This document shows positions 18,643 to 25,493 of a DNA stretch of 34,603 nucleotides, piece after piece. Both the position numbers and the translations under genes were made by a program. How positions within the stretch are numbered: the first letter of the stretch is position 1; every line of letters begins with the position of its first letter. Source of the DNA: Clostridiisalibacter paucivorans DSM 22131 (GTDB taxonomy: Bacteria > Bacillota > Clostridia > Tissierellales > Clostridiisalibacteraceae); the NCBI RefSeq assembly GCF_000620125.1, contig NZ_JHVL01000038.1, positions 1 to 34,603 of the forward strand, in the 5' to 3' direction. Under the pieces are notes generated by a model. The model saw nothing but the letters and a program-made list of their open reading frames with translations, was not told the origin of the DNA and did no database searches.

Positions 18643-18651
18643 TAAAGATAT

Positions 18652-19005
18652 ATGTTTAAATATATTATTGGAATTATATTTTTTGCATTGGCTACAATGA
18701 TCTTATATTCATGGGGATATGTAAAAGAACAAAGGATGCCCGTAGTACTAATGAATAAACTGAACAAAAAGGCTGAAGAAAAAATTATAAAAGCGCTAAA
18801 AAATAAAGGAGGGATGACTAAAAAAGAGATTGTACAGATATTGTCAGGCATAAAGGTCTCGGAATTTGGTACTAGGAAGAGCTTAGTTGTGAAAGATTCA
18901 AAAGCATTGACTAAAAATGTATTAAAAAAGTTAATAGATGATGGCATTATTAAAGTAGATTATACTGAAAGACCAAATAAATATGTTTTTTTAGAAAAAG
19001 AATAG
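18652..19005 (+). CDS. Small membrane-anchored protein of unknown function
   Basis: A 117-residue protein I do not recognise. It begins with one hydrophobic helix (about 3-22), then a basic segment (NKLNKKAEEKIIKALKNKGGMTKKEIVQIL) that resembles the first helices of a winged-helix domain, and ends in a short strand pair (KVDYTERPNKYVFL). It may be a membrane-tethered winged-helix protein, which is inference only. It sits 9 nt after the PqqD-like gene and 10 nt before pepV, so the three are likely one transcript. Confidence 0.7.
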   Translation: MFKYIIGIIFFALATMILYSWGYVKEQRMPVVLMNKLNKKAEEKIIKALKNKGGMTKKEIVQILSGIKVSEFGTRKSLVVKDSKALTKNVLKKLIDDGIIKVDYTERPNKYVFLEKE

Positions 19006-19015
19006 GAGGGATTTT

Positions 19016-20422
19016 ATGAATTTAAATACTTATGTTGACAATTATAAAGAAGATATAATATGTAAAACCCAAGAATTGATAAAGATAAAGAGTGTTGAAG
19101 AAGAACCTAAAAAAGGTATGCCCTTTGGAGAGGGACCATATAGGGCATTAGAGTATGTATTAGAGTTGTCTGAAACACTGGGATTAAAAACTTTAAATGT
19201 AGATGGATATGCTGGACATACTGGATATGGGCAAGGCAATGAGACAGTAGGTGTATTGGTGCATTTAGATGTTGTGCCAGAAGGTGAAGGCTGGACATAT
19301 CCACCCTATGGGGGAGAAATTCATGATGGCAAAATATATGGTAGAGGGATAGTAGATGATAAAGGACCTGCAATTGCAGCTATATACGCATTGAAGGCAT
19401 TGAAAGATTCAGGAGTTTCTTTATCTAAAAAAATTAGAATAATCTTTGGTACCAATGAAGAAACTGGTTGGGGAGGTATAAAATATTACATAGATAAAAT
19501 AGGAGTTCCTGATATGGCATTTACTCCAGATGCTGAATATCCAGTAATACATGGAGAAAAGGGCATATTAATATTTGATATAGTGAAGAAATTGGAAAAT
19601 GAATCTAATGGAGATATAATTATAGAAGACATTATAGGAGGCAATGCCCCTAATATGGTGCCTGATGCTGCTAAGGCTAAAATAAAGGTATCAGAATATG
19701 GAAAGAAAGAAGTAGTGGAAAAGTTTAATACTTTTGTTGAAAAGACTGGTCATCAAATGGAGTTAACAGAAGATGAAATAGGGCAATCAGTAACTATATT
19801 AAGTAAGGGAGTATCAGCCCATGGCAGTATGCCTCAATTAGGAAAGAACGCCATATCCATATTATTAAGTTTTCTTGGACAGTTAAATAAAATAAATGGA
19901 GATTGGGCTAATTTTATTAAAGACTATAATGAAAAGATAGGAATGGAGTATTATGGCCAATCTATAGGGTGTGGATTTGAGGATGATATATCAGGAAAGC
20001 TAGTGTTCAATGTAGGAAAAATAAATGCAGCAAAGGATAGTGTTAAGATATCAGTGAATATAAGATATCCAATAGAGATTGATTCAAAGGATGTATATGA
20101 TGGTATAAAAAAATCATTAGAAGATAGCAATATAAAATTAGTAGAAAAAAGTCATCAATCTCCTATATATATACCTAAAGATGATATTTTAGTTCAAAAA
20201 CTTATGAAAGTATATAGAGAGATAACAGGGGATGAAGAAAGTGATGCTATAACTATAGGTGGTGGCACATATGCTAGAGCTATGGACAATGCAGTTGCCT
20301 TTGGACCAGCATTTCCAGGGAATGAAGATGTAGCTCATCAAAAGGATGAATATATGTCTATAGATGATTTAATAAAGAATGCACAGATATATACAAAGGC
20401 ATTATATGAGCTTAGCAAATAA
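19016..20422 (+). CDS. pepV: Dipeptidase PepV (M20 family)
   Basis: A 468-residue zinc peptidase. Metal and catalytic motifs are visible: HLDVVPEGEGW (zinc His and catalytic Asp), YGRGIVDDKGPAI (bridging Asp), GTNEETGWGG (catalytic Glu and zinc Glu), TPDAEYPVIHGEKG (zinc Asp) and a C-terminal AFGPAFPGNEDVAHQKDE (His). The inserted lid domain (about 185-380) is present. PepV cleaves dipeptides with an unblocked N-terminus in the cytoplasm. AGGAGGG precedes ATG 19016. Together with the OPT gene upstream it suggests peptide uptake and breakdown that feeds amino acid fermentation. Confidence 0.95.
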   Translation: MNLNTYVDNYKEDIICKTQELIKIKSVEEEPKKGMPFGEGPYRALEYVLELSETLGLKTLNVDGYAGHTGYGQGNETVGVLVHLDVVPEGEGWTYPPYGGEIHDGKIYGRGIVDDKGPAIAAIYALKALKDSGVSLSKKIRIIFGTNEETGWGGIKYYIDKIGVPDMAFTPDAEYPVIHGEKGILIFDIVKKLENESNGDIIIEDIIGGNAPNMVPDAAKAKIKVSEYGKKEVVEKFNTFVEKTGHQMELTEDEIGQSVTILSKGVSAHGSMPQLGKNAISILLSFLGQLNKINGDWANFIKDYNEKIGMEYYGQSIGCGFEDDISGKLVFNVGKINAAKDSVKISVNIRYPIEIDSKDVYDGIKKSLEDSNIKLVEKSHQSPIYIPKDDILVQKLMKVYREITGDEESDAITIGGGTYARAMDNAVAFGPAFPGNEDVAHQKDEYMSIDDLIKNAQIYTKALYELSK

Positions 20423-20506
20423 ATTTTAAAAAAATAGATTTTTTTAGACAAAATTCTTGACAATAGGTTGTTTATACTGTAATATATATAAATGTGAGCA
20501 ATAAGT

Positions 20507-20582
20507 GACCCATTAGCTCAGTTGGCAGAGCACCTGACTTTTAATCAGGGTGTCCGGCGTTCGAGTCGCCGATGGGTCACCA
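20507..20582 (+). tRNA. tRNA-Lys (TTT)
   Basis: Acceptor GACCCAT pairs with ATGGGTC; the anticodon loop CTTTTAA places TTT at 20540-20542; the T loop is TTCGAGT. The CCA end is encoded (20580-20582). It is the first of five tRNAs. Confidence 0.97.
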
Positions 20583-20590
20583 TTTTTTTC

Positions 20591-20665
20591 GGCCCTATGG
20601 TCAAGCGGTTAAGACACCGCCCTTTCACGGCGGTAACCCGGGTTCGAGTCCCGGTAGGGTCACCA
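20591..20665 (+). tRNA. tRNA-Glu (TTC)
   Basis: Acceptor GGCCCTA pairs with TAGGGTC (one G-U); the anticodon stem CCGCC/GGCGG holds loop CTTTCAC with anticodon TTC. CCA is encoded. It begins 8 nt after tRNA-Lys. Confidence 0.97.
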
Positions 20666-20669
20666 TTAT

Positions 20670-20745
20670 GGGCGCGTAGCTCAGCTGGGAGAGCACCTGC
20701 CTTACAAGCAGGGGGTCACAGGTTCGAGCCCTGTCGCGCCCACCA
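20670..20745 (+). tRNA. tRNA-Val (TAC)
   Basis: Acceptor GGGCGCG pairs with CGCGCCC; the stem CTGC/GCAG holds loop CTTACAA with anticodon TAC. CCA is encoded. It begins 4 nt after tRNA-Glu, so the three are co-transcribed. Confidence 0.97.
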
Positions 20746-20788
20746 TAATAAGGTAATAGTAAGTAGTTAGATTAAAATAAAAAAAATT

Positions 20789-20865
20789 GGCCTGGTAGTT
20801 CAGTTGGTTAGAATGCCAGCCTGTCACGCTGGAGGTCGAGGGTTCGAGTCCCTTCCAGGTCGCCA
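20789..20865 (+). tRNA. tRNA-Asp (GTC)
   Basis: Acceptor GGCCTGG pairs with CCAGGTC (one G-U); the stem CCAGC/GCTGG holds loop CTGTCAC with anticodon GTC. G discriminator and encoded CCA. Confidence 0.97.
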
Positions 20866-20875
20866 AAGTTATACT

Positions 20876-21073
20876 TAGTAGTATATGGTTCGTAGTTAGT
20901 AATCCTTAGATGAAAACCTACGGATTTTCTTAATTCTTTTATCAATAGGACAAGTTTAGTAGAAAAGTTCGTAGTTCGTAGCAAGTAGCCCATAGAAGAA
21001 ATCCTATAGATTTCTATATTATTTACTAAGAACTAAGAACTAAGAGCTAAGAACTGAGAACTAAGAACTAAAT
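20876..21073. repeat. Heptad-armed repeats between tRNA-Asp and tRNA-Thr (copy 3)
   Basis: This gene-free stretch holds two core hairpins of the repeat family: GAAAACC (20912-20918) with GGATTTTC (20922-20929), and AGAAATC (20997-21003), loop CTATA, GATTTCT (21009-21015). The second core is preceded by GTTCGTA, GTTCGTA, GCAAGTA (20967-20987) and followed by seven tandem 7-mers close to ACTAAGA (21025-21073). Arm sequences differ from copies 1 and 2, but the 7-bp register and the GAAATC/GATTTC core are the same. Confidence 0.7.
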
Positions 21074-21079
21074 AATCAT

Positions 21080-21205
21080 GCTGGTGTAGCTCAATTGGTA
21101 TAAGCAGAGAACCCAAATCTTCATTATGATTTGGTGTGAATCGCTTAGTACGGTACAATGAAGAGTTGACGAAAAGTAATTAAATAGTACAAAGTAAATA
21201 ATCAT
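21080..21205 (+). pseudogene. Partial tRNA-Thr duplication with inserted structured DNA
   Basis: The first 21 nt (21080-21100) match the 5' part of tRNA-Thr, with a proper GCTGGTG acceptor strand and D-arm start, then diverge. The preceding AATAATCAT is duplicated too, before 21206, so the unit repeats with a 126-bp period. The inserted part contains paired segments: CCAAATC with GATTTGG, and CTTCATT with AATGAAG. It cannot form a tRNA alone. Confidence 0.65.
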
Positions 21206-21282
<77 letters not shown>

Positions 21283-21284
21283 AA

Positions 21285-21323
21285 AAAAGGTCGGAGACGC
21301 GAAAGGCTCTCTGGTCTTTTTTT
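21285..21323 (+). terminator. Terminator of the tRNA cluster
   Basis: A 13-bp stem with several G-U pairs (21285-21297 with 21308-21320) and a 10-nt loop begins 3 nt after tRNA-Thr and ends in a run of seven T. Confidence 0.82.
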
Positions 21324-21324
21324 A

Positions 21325-21360
21325 TTTAAAAAAAGATATAGACTAAATGTCCATATCTTT
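21325..21360 (-). terminator. Terminator of the dnaD-dnaI operon
   Basis: On the minus strand, AAAGATATGGAC (21360-21349) pairs with GTCTATATCTTT (21343-21332) apart from one mismatch, around loop ATTTA, followed by a T-run. It overlaps the stop codon of the dnaI-like gene. Confidence 0.8.
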
Positions 21361-22344
21361 ATTTTCCCATCTTAAATCTTTTCCATAGAATCTTAATGCC
21401 CTGAAATTATTAAATATTCTAGAAAAAATCCTATCGGTATATATTTCTGCCATCTCTTTTGGAGATAAATTTGTAGATATAACAGTTTTTTTATTGTCTA
21501 TAAGTCTTGAATTGACTATATTGAATATTTCACTATTTGTAAATGATGTAGGATTCTCTGTTCCTAGATCGTCAATAATCAATAGATCTGAATCAAATAA
21601 TAGATTATACTCTGTGTCGTCACTTTTACTATTAATGTTATTTTCAAATTTATGACTTCGAATAATATCCATCATTTTAAAAGCAGTTTGATATATTACT
21701 ATTTTTCCCCTATCCAGAAGCCCCTTTGCTATACAGTTACACATAAATGTCTTTCCCAATCCAGTTGTACCATAAAAAAATAAATTTTCAGTGTGTTTAT
21801 CATCAAATTGAAATACAAATTCTTCTGATATACTTAGGATTTGTAACATATTTTCCCTTGGACTTATATCTTCTCCTTCGAAGGGATTTTCAGAGAATAG
21901 ATTTATATCAAAGGTTTTAAAGTTTTCCCTTTCTAAGACTCTAGATATATTAGACATTTTGTATGCACGATTTATTAATTCCTGTTTAAAACAACTACAT
22001 TTATTGCCATTTTTCAAAAAACCAGTATCTTGACATTTATCACATGAGTATTTAATATCTAGGTATTCCATGGGTATATTATTTTCTGTTAACAGTATTG
22101 CCTTTTCTTTTTTTAGTTCTTCCATAATATTTTTTATCTCATATACCTTTTCTTCATACGAATCAGGATTGTTCAATATGGTCTTAGATATCAAAAGTCC
22201 AGTTCTAGAGATAGTGTCATCAATTTCTTTTATTCTTGGAATTTTTTTATAGATTTTTGTTTGCTTAATTTTTTGTTCATGAATCGCCTTGTCTCGTTTT
22301 TTTTCATAATCTTTAAGTATTACATTTATAATTTCCTTTTTCAT
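21343..22344 (-). CDS. DnaI/DnaC-like helicase loader ATPase
   Basis: A 333-residue AAA+ protein. The N-terminal helical, highly charged part (about 1-95) precedes a Cys cluster (CDKCQDTGFLKNGNKCSCF) typical of the zinc element in DnaI-type loaders. The ATPase follows with Walker A FYGTTGLGKTFMC, Walker B LLIIDDLGTE, sensor 1 VISTNLS and an arginine-finger region DRIFSRIFNNF. It should load the DnaB helicase onto origin DNA. It starts 2 nt after the DnaD-like gene ends; GGGGATT is its ribosome site. IstB transposon ATPases are related, but the gene pair points to replication. Confidence 0.88.
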   Translation of the reverse strand: MKKEIINVILKDYEKKRDKAIHEQKIKQTKIYKKIPRIKEIDDTISRTGLLISKTILNNPDSYEEKVYEIKNIMEELKKEKAILLTENNIPMEYLDIKYSCDKCQDTGFLKNGNKCSCFKQELINRAYKMSNISRVLERENFKTFDINLFSENPFEGEDISPRENMLQILSISEEFVFQFDDKHTENLFFYGTTGLGKTFMCNCIAKGLLDRGKIVIYQTAFKMMDIIRSHKFENNINSKSDDTEYNLLFDSDLLIIDDLGTENPTSFTNSEIFNIVNSRLIDNKKTVISTNLSPKEMAEIYTDRIFSRIFNNFRALRFYGKDLRWENKDMDI

Positions 22345-22346
22345 AA

Positions 22347-23429
22347 TTAATCCCCTGCCTTTTTAAACTTCCATCTTACCATATCTTCTAACTCTTTAGC
22401 AGAATATTTAGAAGTTCGTTGTTCAAAGTTATGAAATTTAGTTTTAATTGTATTACGTGAGTTAAATTTCTTTGTATTGGAATTTTTTGTAGTAGTATTT
22501 TGCGTTATAATATTTCTGTTTTCAACATCCTCTAAGGTCTTAATACCTTCTTTGTACCAATTTTCTAATATGCCATCTACATATTTTAAATTGGGTTCTC
22601 TGATTTTAATAGTTTCATCACAGGCCCTTAATATCATATCTAGACTGAAATTCCAATCATTAAACCATTTATCAATTATTTTTTTCTGAGAATTAGTTAG
22701 ACCTTTAAGACCAATAGAGTTTAGTATTTTATTGTACTTTAAATAATCAATATCTTTATTGGCAAAATATTGTTCCATGGCCTCTATTGTAGTGATGCCC
22801 TCATCAAACCAATTTTTTATTATGCCTTGAATATAGAATATATTTCTTTTATTTTTCTTTTCATTTGCATATTTATAGGCACCTATAATTACGTCAGGAC
22901 TCATATTGTAGTTAATAGTCCATTCAATAATTTTTTTACATTCATTTGGATCTAAAGGTCTTCTAATTATATATGTTATTTCTTCAAACATTTTATTATA
23001 TGATGAAGAGGACTTAGCTTCGATTAAATCCTCTGAAGAACAAGTATATCCGCTGTTAGAATTGACCACAGAATTTTCATTATTCATAGAAGGTTTTATA
23101 ACATTGTTTATATATAATTGCTTTAAATTTACGAATTCTACAGAATAATTATATTTATCTTTATTGTTATTTATATTTTTCTTTATAATCTTTTTATCTT
23201 CCCAAAAGTCCCATGCATTAAGTACATCTATTAGAGGAATATCTAGTTGTTTAGCTATGGTTTCATTGGTTACTTTATCTTTTAATTCCACATCATTGGC
23301 ATATCTATATCCTAAAAGATATACTTTAACATATGTACCATCAGCCATCGGCATAAAATCATTTATAAATATATTTTCTATGGAAGTATCACCCAAATCT
23401 ATATCTGTTATTTCCATATTAAAAGCCAT
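22347..23429 (-). CDS. DnaD domain protein (primosome)
   Basis: A 360-residue protein with an N-terminal winged-helix-like part (about 30-100; VYLLGYRYANDVELKDKVTNETIAKQLDIPLIDVLNAWDFWEDKKII) and two DnaD/DnaB_2-type helical repeats (about 150-220 and 235-305), each ending in a YIxGIIKNWFDEGI / YVDGILENWYKEGI motif. Such proteins remodel origin DNA and recruit the loader during initiation and restart. It is first in a two-gene minus-strand operon with the DnaI-like gene. AGAGGGTGA precedes ATG 23429. Confidence 0.88.
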   Translation of the reverse strand: MAFNMEITDIDLGDTSIENIFINDFMPMADGTYVKVYLLGYRYANDVELKDKVTNETIAKQLDIPLIDVLNAWDFWEDKKIIKKNINNNKDKYNYSVEFVNLKQLYINNVIKPSMNNENSVVNSNSGYTCSSEDLIEAKSSSSYNKMFEEITYIIRRPLDPNECKKIIEWTINYNMSPDVIIGAYKYANEKKNKRNIFYIQGIIKNWFDEGITTIEAMEQYFANKDIDYLKYNKILNSIGLKGLTNSQKKIIDKWFNDWNFSLDMILRACDETIKIREPNLKYVDGILENWYKEGIKTLEDVENRNIITQNTTTKNSNTKKFNSRNTIKTKFHNFEQRTSKYSAKELEDMVRWKFKKAGD

Positions 23430-23787
23430 AAAATCACCCTCTGTATAACGTATTTAAAATTATTATATCATAAAACATTATAAATATGATGTAATCGCTC
23501 AATAGGTTGAAAGATAATAAAAAATAAAAAAAGCTAAATTCTTTGAGAATCTAACTTGATTATGTAGAAATTTGAACATAAATATTATAAAATAGTCACA
23601 TTTGGAATAAAATATAAAAAGACTGTTGTAAGATTGATTAAATATGATATAATGTAAAAGTAGTTTTATATTACAGTCTGATTACAATATTATTACCCGA
23701 ATATTACTGACATTAAACGGGAAAACAAAAAATAAATCTCTTAATTACACATAAGTGTGAATTAAAACACAAGAGAGGAGTTAAAGG
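23430..23787. other. Divergent intergenic region, 358 bp
   Basis: This AT-rich region lies between the dnaD-like gene (minus) and the cell-wall peptidase gene (plus). It holds the plus-strand promoter listed separately and presumably a minus-strand promoter near 23455-23475. The leader before the peptidase has weak pairings (CCCG 23696-23699 with CGGG 23718-23721, and CTCTT with AAGAG near the ribosome site). I looked for a c-di-AMP riboswitch, which often precedes such hydrolases, and did not see its conserved segments. No ORF or RNA gene was found. Confidence 0.5.
23626..23653 (+). promoter_or_regulatory. Promoter of the M23 peptidase gene
   Basis: TTGTAA (23626-23631), a 16-bp spacer and TATAAT (23648-23653). 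The transcript would have a leader of about 125 nt. Confidence 0.6.
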
Positions 23788-25212
23788 ATGGACAATGTAA
23801 GTTTGCATTTTGAAAACAAATTTATTAATAAGATAATAACTAGACTTAAAGATAAAAATATTAGAAAACAATTGATAATTACTTTGATATTAGGAATAGT
23901 TTTAGGTGCTTCGGCCAAGACAATATATAAATATGAGGTAAGTACTAGAGCCTTTAGGGTAGCATTGGGAGATAAAGAGATAGGAATTGTTAGAACTAAA
24001 GGAGAGGTTGAAGAATTAGTAAATTCTATGGAAGAACGGCTTACCAAAGACTATAATTTGGACATAGTGTTGGGCGAAGATATTGTATATGAACCAATAC
24101 ATGCCAGTGATGAAGAAGTAATGTCTCAGTACATATTAGAAAATAAATTAAAATCTCAGCTCAAGTTTGAAGTGTGGGGATACTCGTTACAAGTGAATGG
24201 AAAAGATATAGGTACAGTAAAATCTAAAGATATGGCTAATGAGATATTAAATAAGATAAAGGAACCTTACATAGAGTTAGTGAAGAAAAAGAATGGAAAA
24301 GTAGAAGAGGTTAAGATAGTAGAGGACGTAAAGATAGTAAAGGAAAAAGTTCCTGTGTCACAGATAAAAGAACATGATAAAGTGTTAGCTATACTGCAGA
24401 GAGGGACCGATGAAGAAAAAATTCATGAGGTAAAAAAAGGGGAAAGTTTCTGGTCTATAGCTCATAAATATAATATAACGGTAGATGATTTAATAGCTGC
24501 AAATTTAAATAAGGATTCGGAGTTGATACAGCCTGGAGATAAACTTAACCTAATAGTACCTAAACCATATCTTACAGTTGCTACTGTAGAAGAAAAAACC
24601 TTAACAGAAAAAATAGAATATGAAGTCAAATATGAAGATGTAAATTACTTATATAAGGATGAAACTAGAATAAAAAGAGCAGGTAAATACGGTGAGAGAG
24701 AAGTATTAGCTAAAGTGAAAAAACAAAATGGTATAGAGGTTGCTAGAGAGGTTATTTCTGAGACTATAAAGAGTCAACCTGTAGCTCAGATAGTACTAAA
24801 GGGAACCAAAGCTATACCTGCTGTAAAGGGAACGGGAGTTTTTATGTCTCCTACTCGTGGTAAGCTGACATCAAGATTTGGATCTAGATGGGGTAAATTC
24901 CATGAAGGGGTTGATTTGGCTTCCAGAACGGGTACACCAATTAAAGCTGCCGATGGTGGTACGGTTACCTTTGCAGGTTGGAGAGGTGCATATGGCTATA
25001 TGGTTGAGATAGACCATGGTGGGGGATTTATTACAAGGTATGCACATTGTAGTAAGATATATGTAAAGAAAGGTGAAAAAGTCTATAAAGATAAAACCGT
25101 AGCTGCTGTTGGGAATACTGGGAGGAGCACAGGTCCCCACGTACATTTTGAAGTTAGAAAATATGGTACACCTAAAAATCCTTTGAGTTATATAGGGAAA
25201 AAATATAGATAA
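23788..25212 (+). CDS. LysM-G5-M23 cell-wall metallopeptidase
   Basis: A 474-residue exported or anchored protein. A single hydrophobic helix (about 28-46) follows a basic N-terminus, consistent with a signal anchor. A LysM domain (about 213-258; HEVKKGESFWSIAHKYNITVDDLIAAN) binds peptidoglycan, a G5-like domain (about 265-345) follows, and the C-terminal M23 endopeptidase (about 360-470) shows GSRWGKFHEGVDLA, YGYMVEIDHGGG and GPHVHFEVR with the zinc ligands. It should cut peptide cross-links in the wall. AGAGAGGAG precedes ATG 23788. It is monocistronic, with a promoter before it and a strong terminator after. Confidence 0.94.
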   Translation: MDNVSLHFENKFINKIITRLKDKNIRKQLIITLILGIVLGASAKTIYKYEVSTRAFRVALGDKEIGIVRTKGEVEELVNSMEERLTKDYNLDIVLGEDIVYEPIHASDEEVMSQYILENKLKSQLKFEVWGYSLQVNGKDIGTVKSKDMANEILNKIKEPYIELVKKKNGKVEEVKIVEDVKIVKEKVPVSQIKEHDKVLAILQRGTDEEKIHEVKKGESFWSIAHKYNITVDDLIAANLNKDSELIQPGDKLNLIVPKPYLTVATVEEKTLTEKIEYEVKYEDVNYLYKDETRIKRAGKYGEREVLAKVKKQNGIEVAREVISETIKSQPVAQIVLKGTKAIPAVKGTGVFMSPTRGKLTSRFGSRWGKFHEGVDLASRTGTPIKAADGGTVTFAGWRGAYGYMVEIDHGGGFITRYAHCSKIYVKKGEKVYKDKTVAAVGNTGRSTGPHVHFEVRKYGTPKNPLSYIGKKYR

Positions 25213-25216
25213 TAAG

Positions 25217-25257
25217 AGACTTGACTTAATATTAAGTCAAGTCTTTATATTTTTTTG
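25217..25257 (+). terminator. Rho-independent terminator after M23 peptidase
   Basis: AGACTTGACTTAAT (25217-25230) pairs perfectly with ATTAAGTCAAGTCT (25231-25244), followed by TATATTTTTTT. Confidence 0.9.
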
Positions 25258-25408
25258 CTTATTAAAAGAAACAATAAAATATATGGGAGTATATTGTTAG
25301 ATTGAATTTCTCTTTGATTAGGAATTTGTTGATGTATTTTCGCTACCAGAATTATATAATAATTTAACTTCTAATATATTTCACTTAACTTTTTCAACTT
25401 TTGGAAAT

Positions 25409-25440
25409 GTTTAGTAAGAAGGAAGGAGTTTAGTAAGAAG
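25409..25440 (+). repeat. 13-bp direct repeat upstream of prdR
   Basis: GTTTAGTAAGAAG occurs at 25409-25421 and again at 25428-25440, a 19-bp period, 54 nt before the prdR start. TTGTAG and TATAAT follow (25441-25446 and 25462-25467, spacing 15). The repeat could be a regulator site over the prdR promoter; no regulator is identified. Confidence 0.45.
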
Positions 25441-25493
25441 TTGTAGAATAGATGATAATAATATAATTATTTTATATAAAGGTTGGTGATTGC

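Noticed and set aside
18387-18947. A 186-codon open frame on the minus strand
   Set aside because: It is antisense to the PqqD-like gene and the small membrane protein, both of which have good starts and spacing. It is a shadow frame of AT-rich coding DNA.
20522-20770. An 82-codon open frame across the tRNA cluster, plus strand
   Set aside because: It runs through tRNA-Lys, tRNA-Glu and tRNA-Val, which explain the sequence fully; there is no ribosome binding site or protein-like composition.
20967-21073. Tandem repeats as a CRISPR array
   Set aside because: Units are 7 bp with no spacers and no cas genes in the window; they are arms of a hairpin repeat.
23654-23787. c-di-AMP (ydaO-type) riboswitch before the M23 peptidase gene
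   Set aside because: The location and gene type fit, but the conserved riboswitch segments are not visible and the leader is only about 125 nt with weak pairing.
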